Positions 47,414-56,115 of a stretch of DNA of 64,000 nucleotides are shown here, piece after piece. The first letter of the stretch is position 1, and each line of letters begins with the position of its first letter. The position numbers were made by a program, and so were the translations under genes. Under the pieces are notes generated by a model. That model did not search any database, had not been told where the DNA came from, and saw only the letters and a list, made by a program, of their open reading frames with translations. Origin of the DNA: JAMXLO01 sp963850535 (GTDB lineage Bacteria; Pseudomonadota; Alphaproteobacteria; Acetobacterales; Acetobacteraceae); contig CAWKMC010000039.1 of the NCBI GenBank assembly GCA_963850535.1, positions 1 to 64,000 on the forward strand, in the 5' to 3' direction.

Positions 47414-49072
47414 ATGGCTGAGATCAAGGGCGCCGACCTGCTGGCGAAAAGCCTCAAGGAACAAGGCGTCGAGTACATGTTTGGTGTGGTCGGATTCCCG
47501 GTCGGTCCGCTCGCCGAGGCAGCACAAAAGGTTGGCCTTCCCTATATTGGCATGCGCAACGAGCAGACCGCATCGTATGCCGCCGGCGCTGTCGGGTATC
47601 TGACCGGCCGTCCCGGCGCATGCATCGTGGTGACCGGTCCCGGCGTCATTCACGGCCTTGCGGGTCTTGCGAACGCGCAATCGAATTGCTGGCCGATGCT
47701 GTTGATCGGCGGCGCATCAGAGACCTATCGCAACGGCATGGGCGCGTTCCAGGAAGAGCGCCAGGTGGTGATCGCGACGCCGGTCAGCAAATGGGCGCAC
47801 GCGATCGAGCACGTGAACCGCATTCCGTTCTATGTGGAGATGGCGGTCAGGCAATCGATCTACGGTCGGCCGGGTGCCACCTATCTCGACATCGCCGACG
47901 ACATCATCACCGGCTCATGCGACGTCGATAAAGTCGTCGAAGCCGCGAAATGCCCGGATCCGCCGCGCATCCAGACGATGCCCGAGTACATCGATCAGGC
48001 GCTGAACGTGCTGCAATCCGCCGAACGGCCGCTGGTGATCATCGGCAAGGGTATGGCATTCTCGCGCGCCGAGGACGAGGTGCGCGCGTTCATCGAGAAA
48101 ACGCAATTGCCGTTCCTCGCCTCGCCGATGGGCAAGGGCGTGATGCCCGACGACCATCCGCTGTCGGTCGGCGCGTCGCGCAGCCTCGCGCTGCAACAGG
48201 CGGACGTCGTCTTCCTGATGGGCGCGCGGTTCAACTGGATCATGCATTTCGGCCTGCCGCCGCGCTACAACAAGGACGTGCGAGTCATTCAGCTCGATAT
48301 CGAGCCGGAGGCGATGCATCAGAACAAGCCGGCCGAGGTTGCACTGGTCGGCGACGGCAAGGCAATCGTCGGGCAGCTCAATCAGGCACTTGCCAATCGC
48401 CAATGGTTCTATCCGAAGGAGACGCCGTGGCGTGCGGCGATCGCCAAGAAGTCGGCCGAGAACGCCGCGCTGATCGCGCCGCAGATCGCCGATGACTCGG
48501 CGCCAGGTGGCTACTATCGCTTGCTGCGCGATGTTGCCGCCTGGGCGCCGAAGAACGCGATCATCTGCAGCGAGGGCGCCAGCACGATGGATATCGGCCG
48601 CACCCAGTTGCCGAACTACAATCCGCGCTCGCGCTTGGATGCCGGCAGCTACGGCACGATGGGCGTCGGCCTTGGCATCGTCATTGCCGCCTGCGTCGTG
48701 CACCCCGATAAGCCGATCATCCACGTGTCCGGCGATTCGGCGATCGGCTTCTCCGGCATGGAGATGGAAACGCTGTGCCGCTACGGCATGCCGGCCAAGA
48801 TCGTGGTGTTCAACAACGGCGGCATCGGTCCGGGCATGGAGGAAATCCCCAGCAATCCGATGCTCAACATGCGGCCGAACACGTTGATCTGGGGCGCCCG
48901 CTATGACCTGATGATGGAGGCATTTGGCGGCAAGGGCTTCTATGTCGAGGATCCGAAGCACCTGCGTGGCGCGCTCGACGAGGCGATGAACTTCAGGGGG
49001 CCGGCGCTGGTCAACGTGAAGCTCAGCCTGGGCTCGCAGCGGAAGGCGCAGGAGTTCCGCTGGCACAGCTAG
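47414..49072 (+). CDS. thiamine-diphosphate enzyme, oxalyl-CoA decarboxylase / 2-hydroxyacyl-CoA lyase-like
   Basis: A 552-residue three-domain ThDP enzyme. The PYR domain has MRNEQTASYAAGAVGYLTGRPG with the catalytic Glu that activates the cofactor, the central domain GARFNWIMHFGLPPRYN, and the PP domain the ThDP/Mg motif SGDSAIGFSGMEMET and FNNGG (G-D-S...N-N). LDAGSYGTMGVGLG resembles the oxalyl-CoA decarboxylase/2-hydroxyacyl-CoA lyase branch rather than acetolactate synthase. GGGAGGGACATCC precedes the ATG. A family III CoA-transferase gene follows after 62 bp, as frc follows oxc in oxalate users, so decarboxylation or cleavage of a CoA-activated 2-oxo or 2-hydroxy acid is likely. Confidence 0.85.
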   Translation: MAEIKGADLLAKSLKEQGVEYMFGVVGFPVGPLAEAAQKVGLPYIGMRNEQTASYAAGAVGYLTGRPGACIVVTGPGVIHGLAGLANAQSNCWPMLLIGGASETYRNGMGAFQEERQVVIATPVSKWAHAIEHVNRIPFYVEMAVRQSIYGRPGATYLDIADDIITGSCDVDKVVEAAKCPDPPRIQTMPEYIDQALNVLQSAERPLVIIGKGMAFSRAEDEVRAFIEKTQLPFLASPMGKGVMPDDHPLSVGASRSLALQQADVVFLMGARFNWIMHFGLPPRYNKDVRVIQLDIEPEAMHQNKPAEVALVGDGKAIVGQLNQALANRQWFYPKETPWRAAIAKKSAENAALIAPQIADDSAPGGYYRLLRDVAAWAPKNAIICSEGASTMDIGRTQLPNYNPRSRLDAGSYGTMGVGLGIVIAACVVHPDKPIIHVSGDSAIGFSGMEMETLCRYGMPAKIVVFNNGGIGPGMEEIPSNPMLNMRPNTLIWGARYDLMMEAFGGKGFYVEDPKHLRGALDEAMNFRGPALVNVKLSLGSQRKAQEFRWHS

Positions 49073-49134
49073 GAGTGGCCGCAGAGACCGAGAGGACGGA
49101 GAGGCGGGGCCGCTTGGCTCCGCCTCTTCCTTAG

Positions 49135-50326
49135 ATGGAGATGATGACGCAGCCTGGCCCACTCACAGGCATTCGCATCATCGATCTCACGACGGTGGTG
49201 CTTGGCCCGTATGCTACGCAGATGCTGGGCGACCTCGGCGCCGATGTGATCAAGGTGGAATCCCCCGAAGGCGATAACTGCCGTTGGATCGGGCCGTCGC
49301 GCAACAAGGGCATGGGCAGCTACTTCGCCATGCTCAACCGCAACAAGCGCAGCGTGGTGCTGGACCTGAAGCGTCCGGTGGCGCGCGACGCATTGCTGCG
49401 CATGGTCGATACGGCCGATGTGTTCGTGCACAACATGCGTCTGGGCGCCGCGGAACGGCTGGGGCTCGGCTATGCTGCGCTGTCGGCGCGCAATCCGCGG
49501 CTGGTCTATGCCTGCGCGTCAGGTTTTCGCAAAGGCAGCAGCAAGCAGGAACATCCGGCGTTCGACGACTTGATCCAGGGCATGAGCGGCGTTGCGGCGC
49601 TGAATGCTGCGAGCGGACGGTGCGCCACGTTATGTGCCGAGTGTGATCGTGGACAAGCTGACCGGGCAGATGCTGGCGTCGATGGTCGGCATGGCGCTGT
49701 TCCATCGCGAGCGCACCGGCCAGGGCCAGGAAGTTCACGTGCCGATGCTGGAGACCACTCTGGCGTTTCTGCTGGTCGAGCACATGTGGGGCATGGTGCT
49801 CAATCAGCCGGAACTCGGCATGGGCTATCCGCGCATGTTGACGCCGCATCGGCGACCGTATGCGACGCGAGACGGCTACATCTCGGTGATTGCCGTTAGC
49901 GATGCCCACTGGCGTCGGCTGTTCGAAGCGATGGGCCGCGCTGCACTGATCGATGATCCGCGCTTCGCCACCATCGCCGCGCGTTCTGACAACGTCGACG
50001 CCCTGTACGGCGTGCTGACTGAAGGCATGCGCGAGCGCACGACCGCGGAGTGGCTCGAGATCCTTGCCGCACTCGATATCCCGTCCGGGCCGGCCAACAC
50101 GCTGCCTGACCTGCTGGACGACGCCTATCTGAAGGAGACCGCGTTCTTCCAGCCAATGCGGCATCCGCTCGATGGTGACGTGACAATCACCGCCTTCCCG
50201 GCTCGCTTCTCCGCTTCGCCCCCTTCGGTCCGGCGGCTCTGGCCCGCTCTCGGCGAGCATACCGAGGAAGTTTTGCGCGAGATCGGATGCAGCGACGAAG
50301 ACATACGCGAGATCGTCCGGCGCTGA
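49135..50326 (+). pseudogene. CaiB/BaiF (formyl-CoA transferase-like) CoA-transferase, one frameshift
   Basis: About 396 residues reconstructed. GIRIIDLTTVVLGPYATQMLGD and GADVIKVESPEGDNCR open the fold; FDDLIQGMSGVAALN holds the catalytic Asp; LASMVGMALFHRERTGQGQEV and RPYATRDGYISV come from the C-terminal domain. One extra A at 49612 separates ALNAA from ADGAPRYVPSVIVDKL. The start among ATGs at 49135, 49141 and 49144 is uncertain. It pairs with the upstream ThDP enzyme, supplying its CoA ester substrate. Confidence 0.8.
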
Positions 50327-50330
50327 TCCG

Positions 50331-50709
50331 CTACGCGCTCAGCATCCGCCCAAGCGGCCGTCCGGCGAACAGATGCACGTGGAAGTGCGGCACTTCCTGT
50401 CCGCTGTGCTCCCCCATATTGGCGAGCAGGCGATAACCCTGCGCCTCGAGGCCAAGGTCCTTCGCAATCTTGCCGACCGCCCGCATGAAACCGGCGATCT
50501 CCTCGGCACTTCCATTCGCACTGAAGTCGGCGAATGACACATACTTGCCCTGTGGAATGACCAGGACATGGACGGGTGCCAGCGGATTGATGTCATGGAA
50601 TGCCAGCGACCACTGGTCTTCGTACACTTTCTCTGCTCGGGATCTCGCCACGCAGGATACGGGCGAAGATGTTGCCGTCGTCGTAAGGCGGCAGTCCGCT
50701 CACAGCCAT
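50331..50709 (-). pseudogene. HIT-family nucleotide hydrolase (HinT-like), one frameshift
   Basis: About 125 residues reconstructed. DDGNIFARILRGEIPS opens it, HDINPLAPVHVLVIPQGKY is the core, and EVPHFHVHLFAGRPLG carries the histidine triad H-x-H-x-H. One extra base near 50633 separates GEIPS from EKVYEDQWSLAF. GGGAGATCGGCC precedes the ATG at 50709. Hint-type enzymes hydrolyse AMP-amides. It follows hisE on the same strand, a common arrangement in alphaproteobacteria. Confidence 0.82.
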
Positions 50710-50729
50710 GGCCGATCTCCCAGCTTGCC

Positions 50730-50757
50730 CTCGGGCTTGACCCGAGCCACCGGGCTC
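50730..50757. repeat. GGGCTTGACCCG-type extragenic palindromes, two in tandem
   Basis: CTCGGG and CCCGAG (50730-50746) flank CTTGA, followed at once by a second, shorter inverted repeat with CGGG, CTCGA and CCCG. The element fills most of the gap between hisE and the HIT gene. It shares its core with the element at 54152 and resembles that at 37672. Confidence 0.6.
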
Positions 50758-50767
50758 GACCCGATGG

Positions 50768-51253
50768 TCAGGGGATTTTCGTTGTATCGAGGTTGAACGC
50801 AACCGGCAGATTGCGTGCGCGGGCCGCTTTCTCGGCGATGCCGCTGATGCCTTCGCGCCGCTTCAGCTCCTCCCAGACCTCCTCCGGCCGGATCTCGCTC
50901 GCGACCCACAGCACGATCAGGTGGTAGAGCACATCGGCACTCTCGGCGACGACGGCGTCACGGTTGCCGGCGACCGCCTCGATCAGGCACTCCACAGCCT
51001 CTTCGCCGAACTTCTGTGCCACCTTGGCCGCGCCCCGCGACAGCAACCGTGCCGAGTGGCTGACCGCCGGGTTTGCCGTGCGGCGGCTCATCACCACCGT
51101 CCACAGCCGATCCAGCACCGCGGCCGCGGGACCGAGCGCCAGCGGCGGCAGTGGACGCGTCACTTCCTCCCCTCGGACCTTGGTGGTGCGCTTGTTGGGC
51201 TTGCGCCGCTTCTTCGGCCGAGCTTGCGGCTTGATCTTGGAAGCCTTGGCCAT
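50768..51253 (-). CDS. hisE: phosphoribosyl-ATP pyrophosphatase with basic N-terminal extension
   Basis: Catalyses the second step of histidine synthesis, hydrolysis of PR-ATP to PR-AMP. The catalytic domain (about residues 62-161) has KFGEEAVECLIEAVAG and ESADVLYHLIVLW, the acidic metal-binding motifs of the MazG-like fold. Before it lies a 45-60-residue extension rich in Lys and Arg (KPQARPKKRRKPNKRTTK) not found in typical HisE of about 105 residues. GAGGAGCTACG directly before the ATG at 51253 supports the long form. It follows hisF by 9 bp. Confidence 0.92.
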   Translation of the reverse strand: MAKASKIKPQARPKKRRKPNKRTTKVRGEEVTRPLPPLALGPAAAVLDRLWTVVMSRRTANPAVSHSARLLSRGAAKVAQKFGEEAVECLIEAVAGNRDAVVAESADVLYHLIVLWVASEIRPEEVWEELKRREGISGIAEKAARARNLPVAFNLDTTKIP

Positions 51254-51262
51254 CGTAGCTCC

Positions 51263-52033
51263 TCAGGCGGCCTGGCGCGGCAACCGCACGGGCAACCCTG
51301 CCGCATGCAATGCAGACTTCACCTGCGCAATGGTGAAGGTGCCGAAATGGAACACGCTGGCTGCCAACAGGCCGGTGGCGCCCGCCTCGGCCCCTTCGAC
51401 GAAGTGCTGCAGCATGCCAACTCCGCCTGAGGCGATCACCGGCAGCCGCACAGCCGCGCATACGGCTTGCAGTAGATTCAGATCGAACCCCAGACCGGTG
51501 CCGTCACGGTCCATGCTGGTCAACAGGATCTCCCCCGCTCCCAGTTCCGCGACCTGTCGGCACCAGGCGATGGCATCGATGCCCGTAGGGCGGCGGCCAC
51601 CGTGCGTGAACACCTCCCAGCGCTGTGGGCAGGACTGCTTGGCATCGACCGCTACGACAACGCACTGGCTGCCGAATTTTTGCGCCGCTTCGCGCACCAA
51701 TTCGGGCCGCGCCACCGCCGCGGAGTTGACGCTGCACTTGTCGGTGCCGGCCAGCAATAGGCGGCGCATGTCCTCGGTGGAGCGGATGCCGCCACCGACC
51801 GTCAGCGGAAGGAACACACGGGCCGCTGTGCGCGAGACAACATCCAGGATCGTGTCGCGGTTCTCGTGGCTGGCGGTAATGTCGAGGAAGCAAAGCTCGT
51901 CGGCGCCGGCTGCGTCGTATAACGCGGCCTGCTCGACAGGATCGCCGGCATCGCGCAATGAGACGAAGTTAATGCCTTTGACGACGCGCCCGTCCTTTAC
52001 GTCGAGGCATGGAATGACACGCAGTTTCAACAT
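51263..52033 (-). CDS. hisF: imidazole glycerol phosphate synthase cyclase subunit
   Basis: A 256-residue TIM barrel that, with HisH, converts PRFAR to imidazole glycerol phosphate and AICAR. Catalytic Asp residues are in CLDVKDG (Asp11) and SMDRDGTG (about Asp130); phosphate-binding loops VGGGIRS and ASGGVG are present. The start MLKLRVIPCLDVKDG is the family start. 131 bp separate it from hisA, a gap in which I see no gene. Confidence 0.96.
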   Translation of the reverse strand: MLKLRVIPCLDVKDGRVVKGINFVSLRDAGDPVEQAALYDAAGADELCFLDITASHENRDTILDVVSRTAARVFLPLTVGGGIRSTEDMRRLLLAGTDKCSVNSAAVARPELVREAAQKFGSQCVVVAVDAKQSCPQRWEVFTHGGRRPTGIDAIAWCRQVAELGAGEILLTSMDRDGTGLGFDLNLLQAVCAAVRLPVIASGGVGMLQHFVEGAEAGATGLLAASVFHFGTFTIAQVKSALHAAGLPVRLPRQAA

Positions 52034-52164
52034 GCTGGCGTAGTCTTAGAATAGGCACGCGCGTTCAGTGCAAGCACTTATGTGGCAAAGTTGACCTGGA
52101 ACCCAAGGGAAGATCGCGGACATGTCGGCGATTTGTGCGCGTTGATGTTCTCAGCCGTGCGCGG

Positions 52165-52902
52165 TCACGCTGACATCGTAGCGAGCGCCCGCGCCGGGTC
52201 GATCCGCCCGTCATACAGCGCGCGTCCGATAATCACGCCCTGTATCATTGTGCCGGTGGATGCTCTTTGCAGGTCGATCACATTCTGCATGTCGGCGACT
52301 CCGCCCGAGGCAATCACCGGCACGTGCACCGTATGCGCCAAAGCCACGGTCTGCGCGATGTTCACCCCGCTCAACATGCCGTCACGACCGATATCGGTGT
52401 AGATGATCGCGGCAACGCCTGCATCCTCGAGCGACGTTGCTATCTCGCTGGCATCAAGAGAGGAGGTCTCGGCCCATCCTTCGGTTGCCACCTTGCCGTC
52501 ACGAGCATCGATGCCAACAGCGATTCGATCTGGGAAGGCGCGGCACGCCTTGCGAACCAACTCCGGGTTCTTTACCGCGGCGCTGCCTAGGACGACCCGC
52601 CGAATGCCCTTGGCAAGCCAAGTCTCGATGCCGGACATGTCGCGAATGCCGCCGCCAAGCTGAACCGGAACGGTCACGGCATCCAGGATGGCGTCGATGG
52701 CGCCGGCATTCACCGGCCGGCCAGCGAAGGCGCCATTCAGGTCCACCACATGCAGCCAGGAGAAGCCGGCGTCCTGCCACGTTCGTGCCTGCGCGGCTGG
52801 ATCAGACGAATACACGGTAGCATCATCCATTTCGCCCCGGCGCAGCCGCACGCATTGACCATCCTTCAGATCGATCGCCGGATAGAGCGTCAGTGCCTTC
52901 AT
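52165..52902 (-). CDS. hisA: phosphoribosylformimino-5-aminoimidazole carboxamide ribotide isomerase
   Basis: A 245-residue TIM barrel that isomerises ProFAR to PRFAR. LYPAIDLKDGQCVRL contains the first catalytic Asp, IIYTDIGRDGMLSG the second; QLGGGIRD and ASGGV bind the substrate phosphates. The ATG at 52902 overlaps the stop of the upstream GNAT gene (ATGA), which supports this start over a longer open frame. Confidence 0.95.
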   Translation of the reverse strand: MKALTLYPAIDLKDGQCVRLRRGEMDDATVYSSDPAAQARTWQDAGFSWLHVVDLNGAFAGRPVNAGAIDAILDAVTVPVQLGGGIRDMSGIETWLAKGIRRVVLGSAAVKNPELVRKACRAFPDRIAVGIDARDGKVATEGWAETSSLDASEIATSLEDAGVAAIIYTDIGRDGMLSGVNIAQTVALAHTVHVPVIASGGVADMQNVIDLQRASTGTMIQGVIIGRALYDGRIDPARALATMSA

Positions 52903-53475
52903 TGCGCGTTCTGGCCGCGTCGTGCACCCGGCTTCCGCAGCCGCTTGAAGTAGAAGAAGCCGCGAACGACCTGGCCGCGCACAAAGGCGTAGTCGGGGTG
53001 CACGCCCCAACGCTCATAGCCCAGGGACTCGTAAAGCTGAATTGCCGCTGTCCTGCGTCTCGCGGACGTCGAGGTTCAGCACATGATAGCCGAGATCGCG
53101 GGCGCGCTCTTCGACCTCCAGGGTCAGCATGCGTGCCAGGCCGTGACCCCGGGCATAGGGCGCAATGTACGAATGCATGAGCTGCGCGGCGTGTGCCTGA
53201 GCCTCGTTATTGCGCGGTGGGCGGACCAGATGGGCCGAACCCACCACCATGCCGTCCAGTCGGGCGATGAACAGCTCGCGCTCGGGCACCAGCAGCACGC
53301 CTCGGAAATAGGTCTCCAGCGCCATCATGCCGGGGGGGTTTATCCAACCGAAGCCGCCACCGTCGATGATCGCTGCCGCGGTCGCCTCACACAGCGTGTG
53401 CAGGTCATCGTCGGTGAACTCCGTGATGCGCTCGATCAGCCGCTGTGCGGGGAGCGGCGGTGCTTCGTCCGGCAT
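52899..53475 (-). pseudogene. GNAT-family N-acetyltransferase inside the his cluster, one frameshift
   Basis: About 191 residues reconstructed. VVGSAHLVRPPRN, then APYARGHGLARMLTLEVEERARDLG (acetyl-CoA-binding R/Q-x-x-G-x-G/A region) and YHVLNLDVRETQDS are GNAT features. One extra base near 53046 diverts the C-terminus; removing it gives AIQLYESLGYERWG and continues to QNAQ with a TGA that overlaps the hisA start. It lies between hisH and hisA. Its substrate is unknown; similar genes occur here in related genomes. Confidence 0.8.
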
Positions 53476-53479
53476 CGCG

Positions 53480-54115
53480 TCACGGAGCCCAGCGCAGGAA
53501 GTTGCTGAGAATGCGGATGCCAACCTCCTGGCTCTTCTCGACATGGAACTGGGTACCGGCGCGGTTGCCGGCCGCCACCATCGCCACCACTGGACCGCCG
53601 TATTCAGTCATTGCGATCGTTTCCTCCGGGTTTCCGTCGACCAGCGCATAGCTGTGCACGAAGTACACGTGGTCGCCCGGTTCGAGACCATCAAGAAGCT
53701 TGTGGCTTCCCGGAACGAAATCCAGTGCGTTCCAGCCCATCTGCGGCAGCCGCAGGTCCGGCACCACCATCTCGGCGATCTCGCCGTGGATCCAGCCAAA
53801 CCCGGGGGTGATCTCGTGCTCCAGTCCGCGCTGCGCCATGAGCTGCATGCCAACGCAGATGCCGAGGAAAGGCGCGCCGGCGCTGGTCGCCTCCTCGATG
53901 GCCTGGCGCATGCCGCTCACCGACTGCAGCCCGCGCGAGCAGTCGGCGAAGGCGCCCTGCCCGGGCAGCACGATCCGGTCGGCAGCCGCGACATAGTCCG
54001 GGTCCGCTGTCACTCGCACACTGGCACGAAGCTCGGCACGCGCGGCGGCCAGTGCGAGCGCCCGCGAGGCAGAGGTCAGGTTGCCGCTGCCGTAATCCAC
54101 CACCGCGACCTTCAT
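53480..54115 (-). CDS. hisH: imidazole glycerol phosphate synthase glutaminase subunit
   Basis: A 211-residue class I glutamine amidotransferase that feeds ammonia to HisF. VVDYGSGNLTS begins it, FLGICVGMQLM has the nucleophilic Cys, and TQFHVEKSQ the His and Glu of the triad (most relatives read FHPEKS). The oxyanion strand LPGQGAF is also present. It stands 58 bp after the DUF2628 gene, a gap holding an extragenic palindrome. Confidence 0.95.
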   Translation of the reverse strand: MKVAVVDYGSGNLTSASRALALAAARAELRASVRVTADPDYVAAADRIVLPGQGAFADCSRGLQSVSGMRQAIEEATSAGAPFLGICVGMQLMAQRGLEHEITPGFGWIHGEIAEMVVPDLRLPQMGWNALDFVPGSHKLLDGLEPGDHVYFVHSYALVDGNPEETIAMTEYGGPVVAMVAAGNRAGTQFHVEKSQEVGIRILSNFLRWAP

Positions 54116-54151
54116 CTGCGGTCCCCGGCGTTAGCCCGGCCTACGCTTGTC

Positions 54152-54174
54152 ATGCGCGGGCTTGACCCGCCCAT
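54152..54174. repeat. GGGCTTGACCCG-type extragenic palindrome
   Basis: GCGGG and CCCGC flank CTTGA, with an outer ATG/CAT pair separated by single mismatched C bases. It lies between hisH and the DUF2628 gene and ends on that gene's stop codon. Core identical to the element at 50730. Confidence 0.55.
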
Positions 54175-54551
54175 CATCGCGCGTCCTGTGGCAGCAGGTA
54201 GCTGCCCTTCAGGTCCGGACGCCGCTCCAGCAACTGTGCCAGCGCCTCCAGTTCGTCGCGGGCGGAGACGACCTGCGACAAGACGTAACCCCGATGATCG
54301 AGCGACCAGCGGCGCAGGTCATGCCCGGACAGGCCGATCAGGACAACCAGTGCGATCAGCAATGCAGCGGCCATTCTGCCATCGGTCAGGACGAAGATCA
54401 TGACGAAGGCGGCGAGCGAAACCACCGCGGGGATCCACACGCGGTGCGCAGCCAGCCAGAGCGGGCCGAAGAACAGCGCTCCCCAACTAAAGCCCTCGCG
54501 GACCAGCACAGGCGCAGCGCCCGACCGGATGTGCGCGGTGTAGAATCTCAC
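54174..54551 (-). CDS. DUF2628-like membrane protein
   Basis: A 125-residue protein with a short soluble N-terminus (MRFYTAHIR), the DUF2628 hallmark GFSWGALFFGPLWLAAHR at residues 20-37, two transmembrane segments (about 30-56 and 60-80) and a soluble C-terminal helix. Its ATG overlaps the hisB stop (ATGA). DUF2628 genes are often embedded in his clusters of alphaproteobacteria; the function is not known. Confidence 0.85.
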   Translation of the reverse strand: MRFYTAHIRSGAAPVLVREGFSWGALFFGPLWLAAHRVWIPAVVSLAAFVMIFVLTDGRMAAALLIALVVLIGLSGHDLRRWSLDHRGYVLSQVVSARDELEALAQLLERRPDLKGSYLLPQDAR

Positions 54552-55138
54552 AACGCCCCTTTGGTCGAGGGTATCGCATCACCGACCCTCGGATCGGGCT
54601 CGGCTGCCATGCGCAGCGCCCGTGCCGTCGCCTTGAAGCATGCCTCGGCGACGTGGTGCGCGTTGCGGCCGGCCCGCCGGGTAACGTGCAGCGTGACCAG
54701 TGCATTCATGGCAAAGGCGCGGAAGAATTCCTCGAACAATTCGGTGTCCATCTCGCCGATCTTGGGCCGCTCGAACGTTACGTCCCAGGCGAGGAACGGA
54801 CGACCGGAGATATCCACCGCCGCCTCGGCCAGCGTCTCGTCCATCGGCACCAGGGCGTGGCCGAACCGGCGGATGCCGCGCTTGTCGCCAAGCGCCTTGG
54901 CGAAGGCCTGGCCCAGGACGATGCCGACATCCTCGGTGGTGTGATGGAAGTCGATATGCAGGTCGCCCTTCGCCTTCACCGCCATGTCGAACAGGGCGTG
55001 CCGGGCGAGCGCCGTCAGCATGTGGTCCAGGAAGCCGATGCCGGTGGCGATCTCGGCCCGTCCCGACCCGTCGAGCGAGAGGGTCAGGCTGATGTCGGTT
55101 TCGGAGGTCGTCCGCTTCAGACTTGCCGTGCGGCTCAT
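54548..55138 (-). CDS. hisB: imidazoleglycerol-phosphate dehydratase
   Basis: A 196-residue dehydratase for the sixth step of histidine synthesis. The two manganese-binding motifs FLDHMLTALARHA with FHHTTEDVGIVLG and HHVAEACFKATARAL are complete. It is the mono-functional form without the phosphatase domain. First gene of the cluster hisB - DUF2628 - hisH - GNAT - hisA - hisF - hisE - HIT. The 191-bp region upstream is shared with the divergent aldolase gene and should contain both promoters; the ribosome-binding site is weak. Confidence 0.95.
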   Translation of the reverse strand: MSRTASLKRTTSETDISLTLSLDGSGRAEIATGIGFLDHMLTALARHALFDMAVKAKGDLHIDFHHTTEDVGIVLGQAFAKALGDKRGIRRFGHALVPMDETLAEAAVDISGRPFLAWDVTFERPKIGEMDTELFEEFFRAFAMNALVTLHVTRRAGRNAHHVAEACFKATARALRMAAEPDPRVGDAIPSTKGAL

Positions 55139-55329
55139 GGCGGCAGCACTTAGCGTGCAGGCGAGCCGCGGTCCAGAGTGAAGCGGGGCCGTCAGCCCGA
55201 GCGCGCCTTCCCGCCAGGATGGACCCCTGTTGGGGTTCAGCCTGCTTGTGTATAGCTGGGTCGATGCGGGGCTTGGTTGTTTCGGCGGCGCGCTTCGCGA
55301 GATGAATAAACAACGCCAGAGGTAACACT

Positions 55330-56097
55330 ATGCGGGCGAACAAGATCAGACAGATGTGGCGCGCCGGTCAATGTGTGACGCTGGGCTGGCTGTCCGTGTC
55401 CCATGGTTTCACGGCCGAAATTATGGCGCGTCAGGGCTTCGATGCGCTGTGCGTCGATCTGCAGCACGGCACTTCTGAAATGAAGGACGTCGGGCCCTTG
55501 TTGCAGGCGGTCTCGCAGACCGACACGGTGCCGGTCGTGCGCGTTGCATGGAATGACCCGGCGGCCGTCATGAAGGCCCTGGACCTTGGCGCCTATGGCA
55601 TCATCGTGCCGCTGGTGAATACAGCCGACGAAGCAGCGCGGGCGGTGGCTGCGTGCCGCTATCCGCCCGTCGGTATGCGCTCGTCAGGGCCGGTCCGCGC
55701 CATGCACTACGGCGGTGCCGATTACCAAGCCAAGGCCAACGACGAGATCGTCATCATGGCTATGATCGAGACGAAGGAAGGCATCGCCAACCTCGATGCC
55801 ATCTGCGCCACACCTGGCCTTGACGCCGTCTATATCGGGCCGGCCGATCTGTCGTTCGCGCTGGGATTGGCCCCGCGCGGGGACAACCCCGACCCGCTGC
55901 ATCTCGCCACATGCGACAAGATCCTGGAGACGGCGCACAAGCACGGCATCAAGTGCGTGATGCACTGTGCCAGTGCGGCGTTCGCGGCCGGCGCAGTGAA
56001 GCGCGGCTTTGACATGGTGATGCTGACATCCGATCTGTCGTGCATGATCGCCGGCGCGCGGATGCAGCTCGACGAGCTCAAGTCCAAGACGGCCTGA
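55330..56097 (+). CDS. HpcH/HpaI-type 2-oxo-acid aldolase
   Basis: A 255-residue class II (metal-dependent) aldolase of the HpaI group, which cleaves 4-hydroxy-2-oxoheptanedioate or similar into pyruvate and an aldehyde. CVDLQHGTSEMKDV contains the catalytic His (usually D-x-E-H-G), GAYGIIVPLVNTADEA the Arg/Gly-rich loop region, MAMIETKEGIAN a metal Glu and YIGPADLSFALG the metal Asp. AGAGGTAACACT precedes the ATG. It is divergent from hisB and could complete the ring-cleavage pathway suggested at 36-42 kb. Confidence 0.9.
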   Translation: MRANKIRQMWRAGQCVTLGWLSVSHGFTAEIMARQGFDALCVDLQHGTSEMKDVGPLLQAVSQTDTVPVVRVAWNDPAAVMKALDLGAYGIIVPLVNTADEAARAVAACRYPPVGMRSSGPVRAMHYGGADYQAKANDEIVIMAMIETKEGIANLDAICATPGLDAVYIGPADLSFALGLAPRGDNPDPLHLATCDKILETAHKHGIKCVMHCASAAFAAGAVKRGFDMVMLTSDLSCMIAGARMQLDELKSKTA

Positions 56098-56115
56098 GCG
56101 CACCCTCCAACGTTC

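Noticed and set aside
47915..49162. 415-codon open frame antisense to the ThDP enzyme
   Set aside because: Overlaps a complete recognised enzyme and has no start signal or family features.
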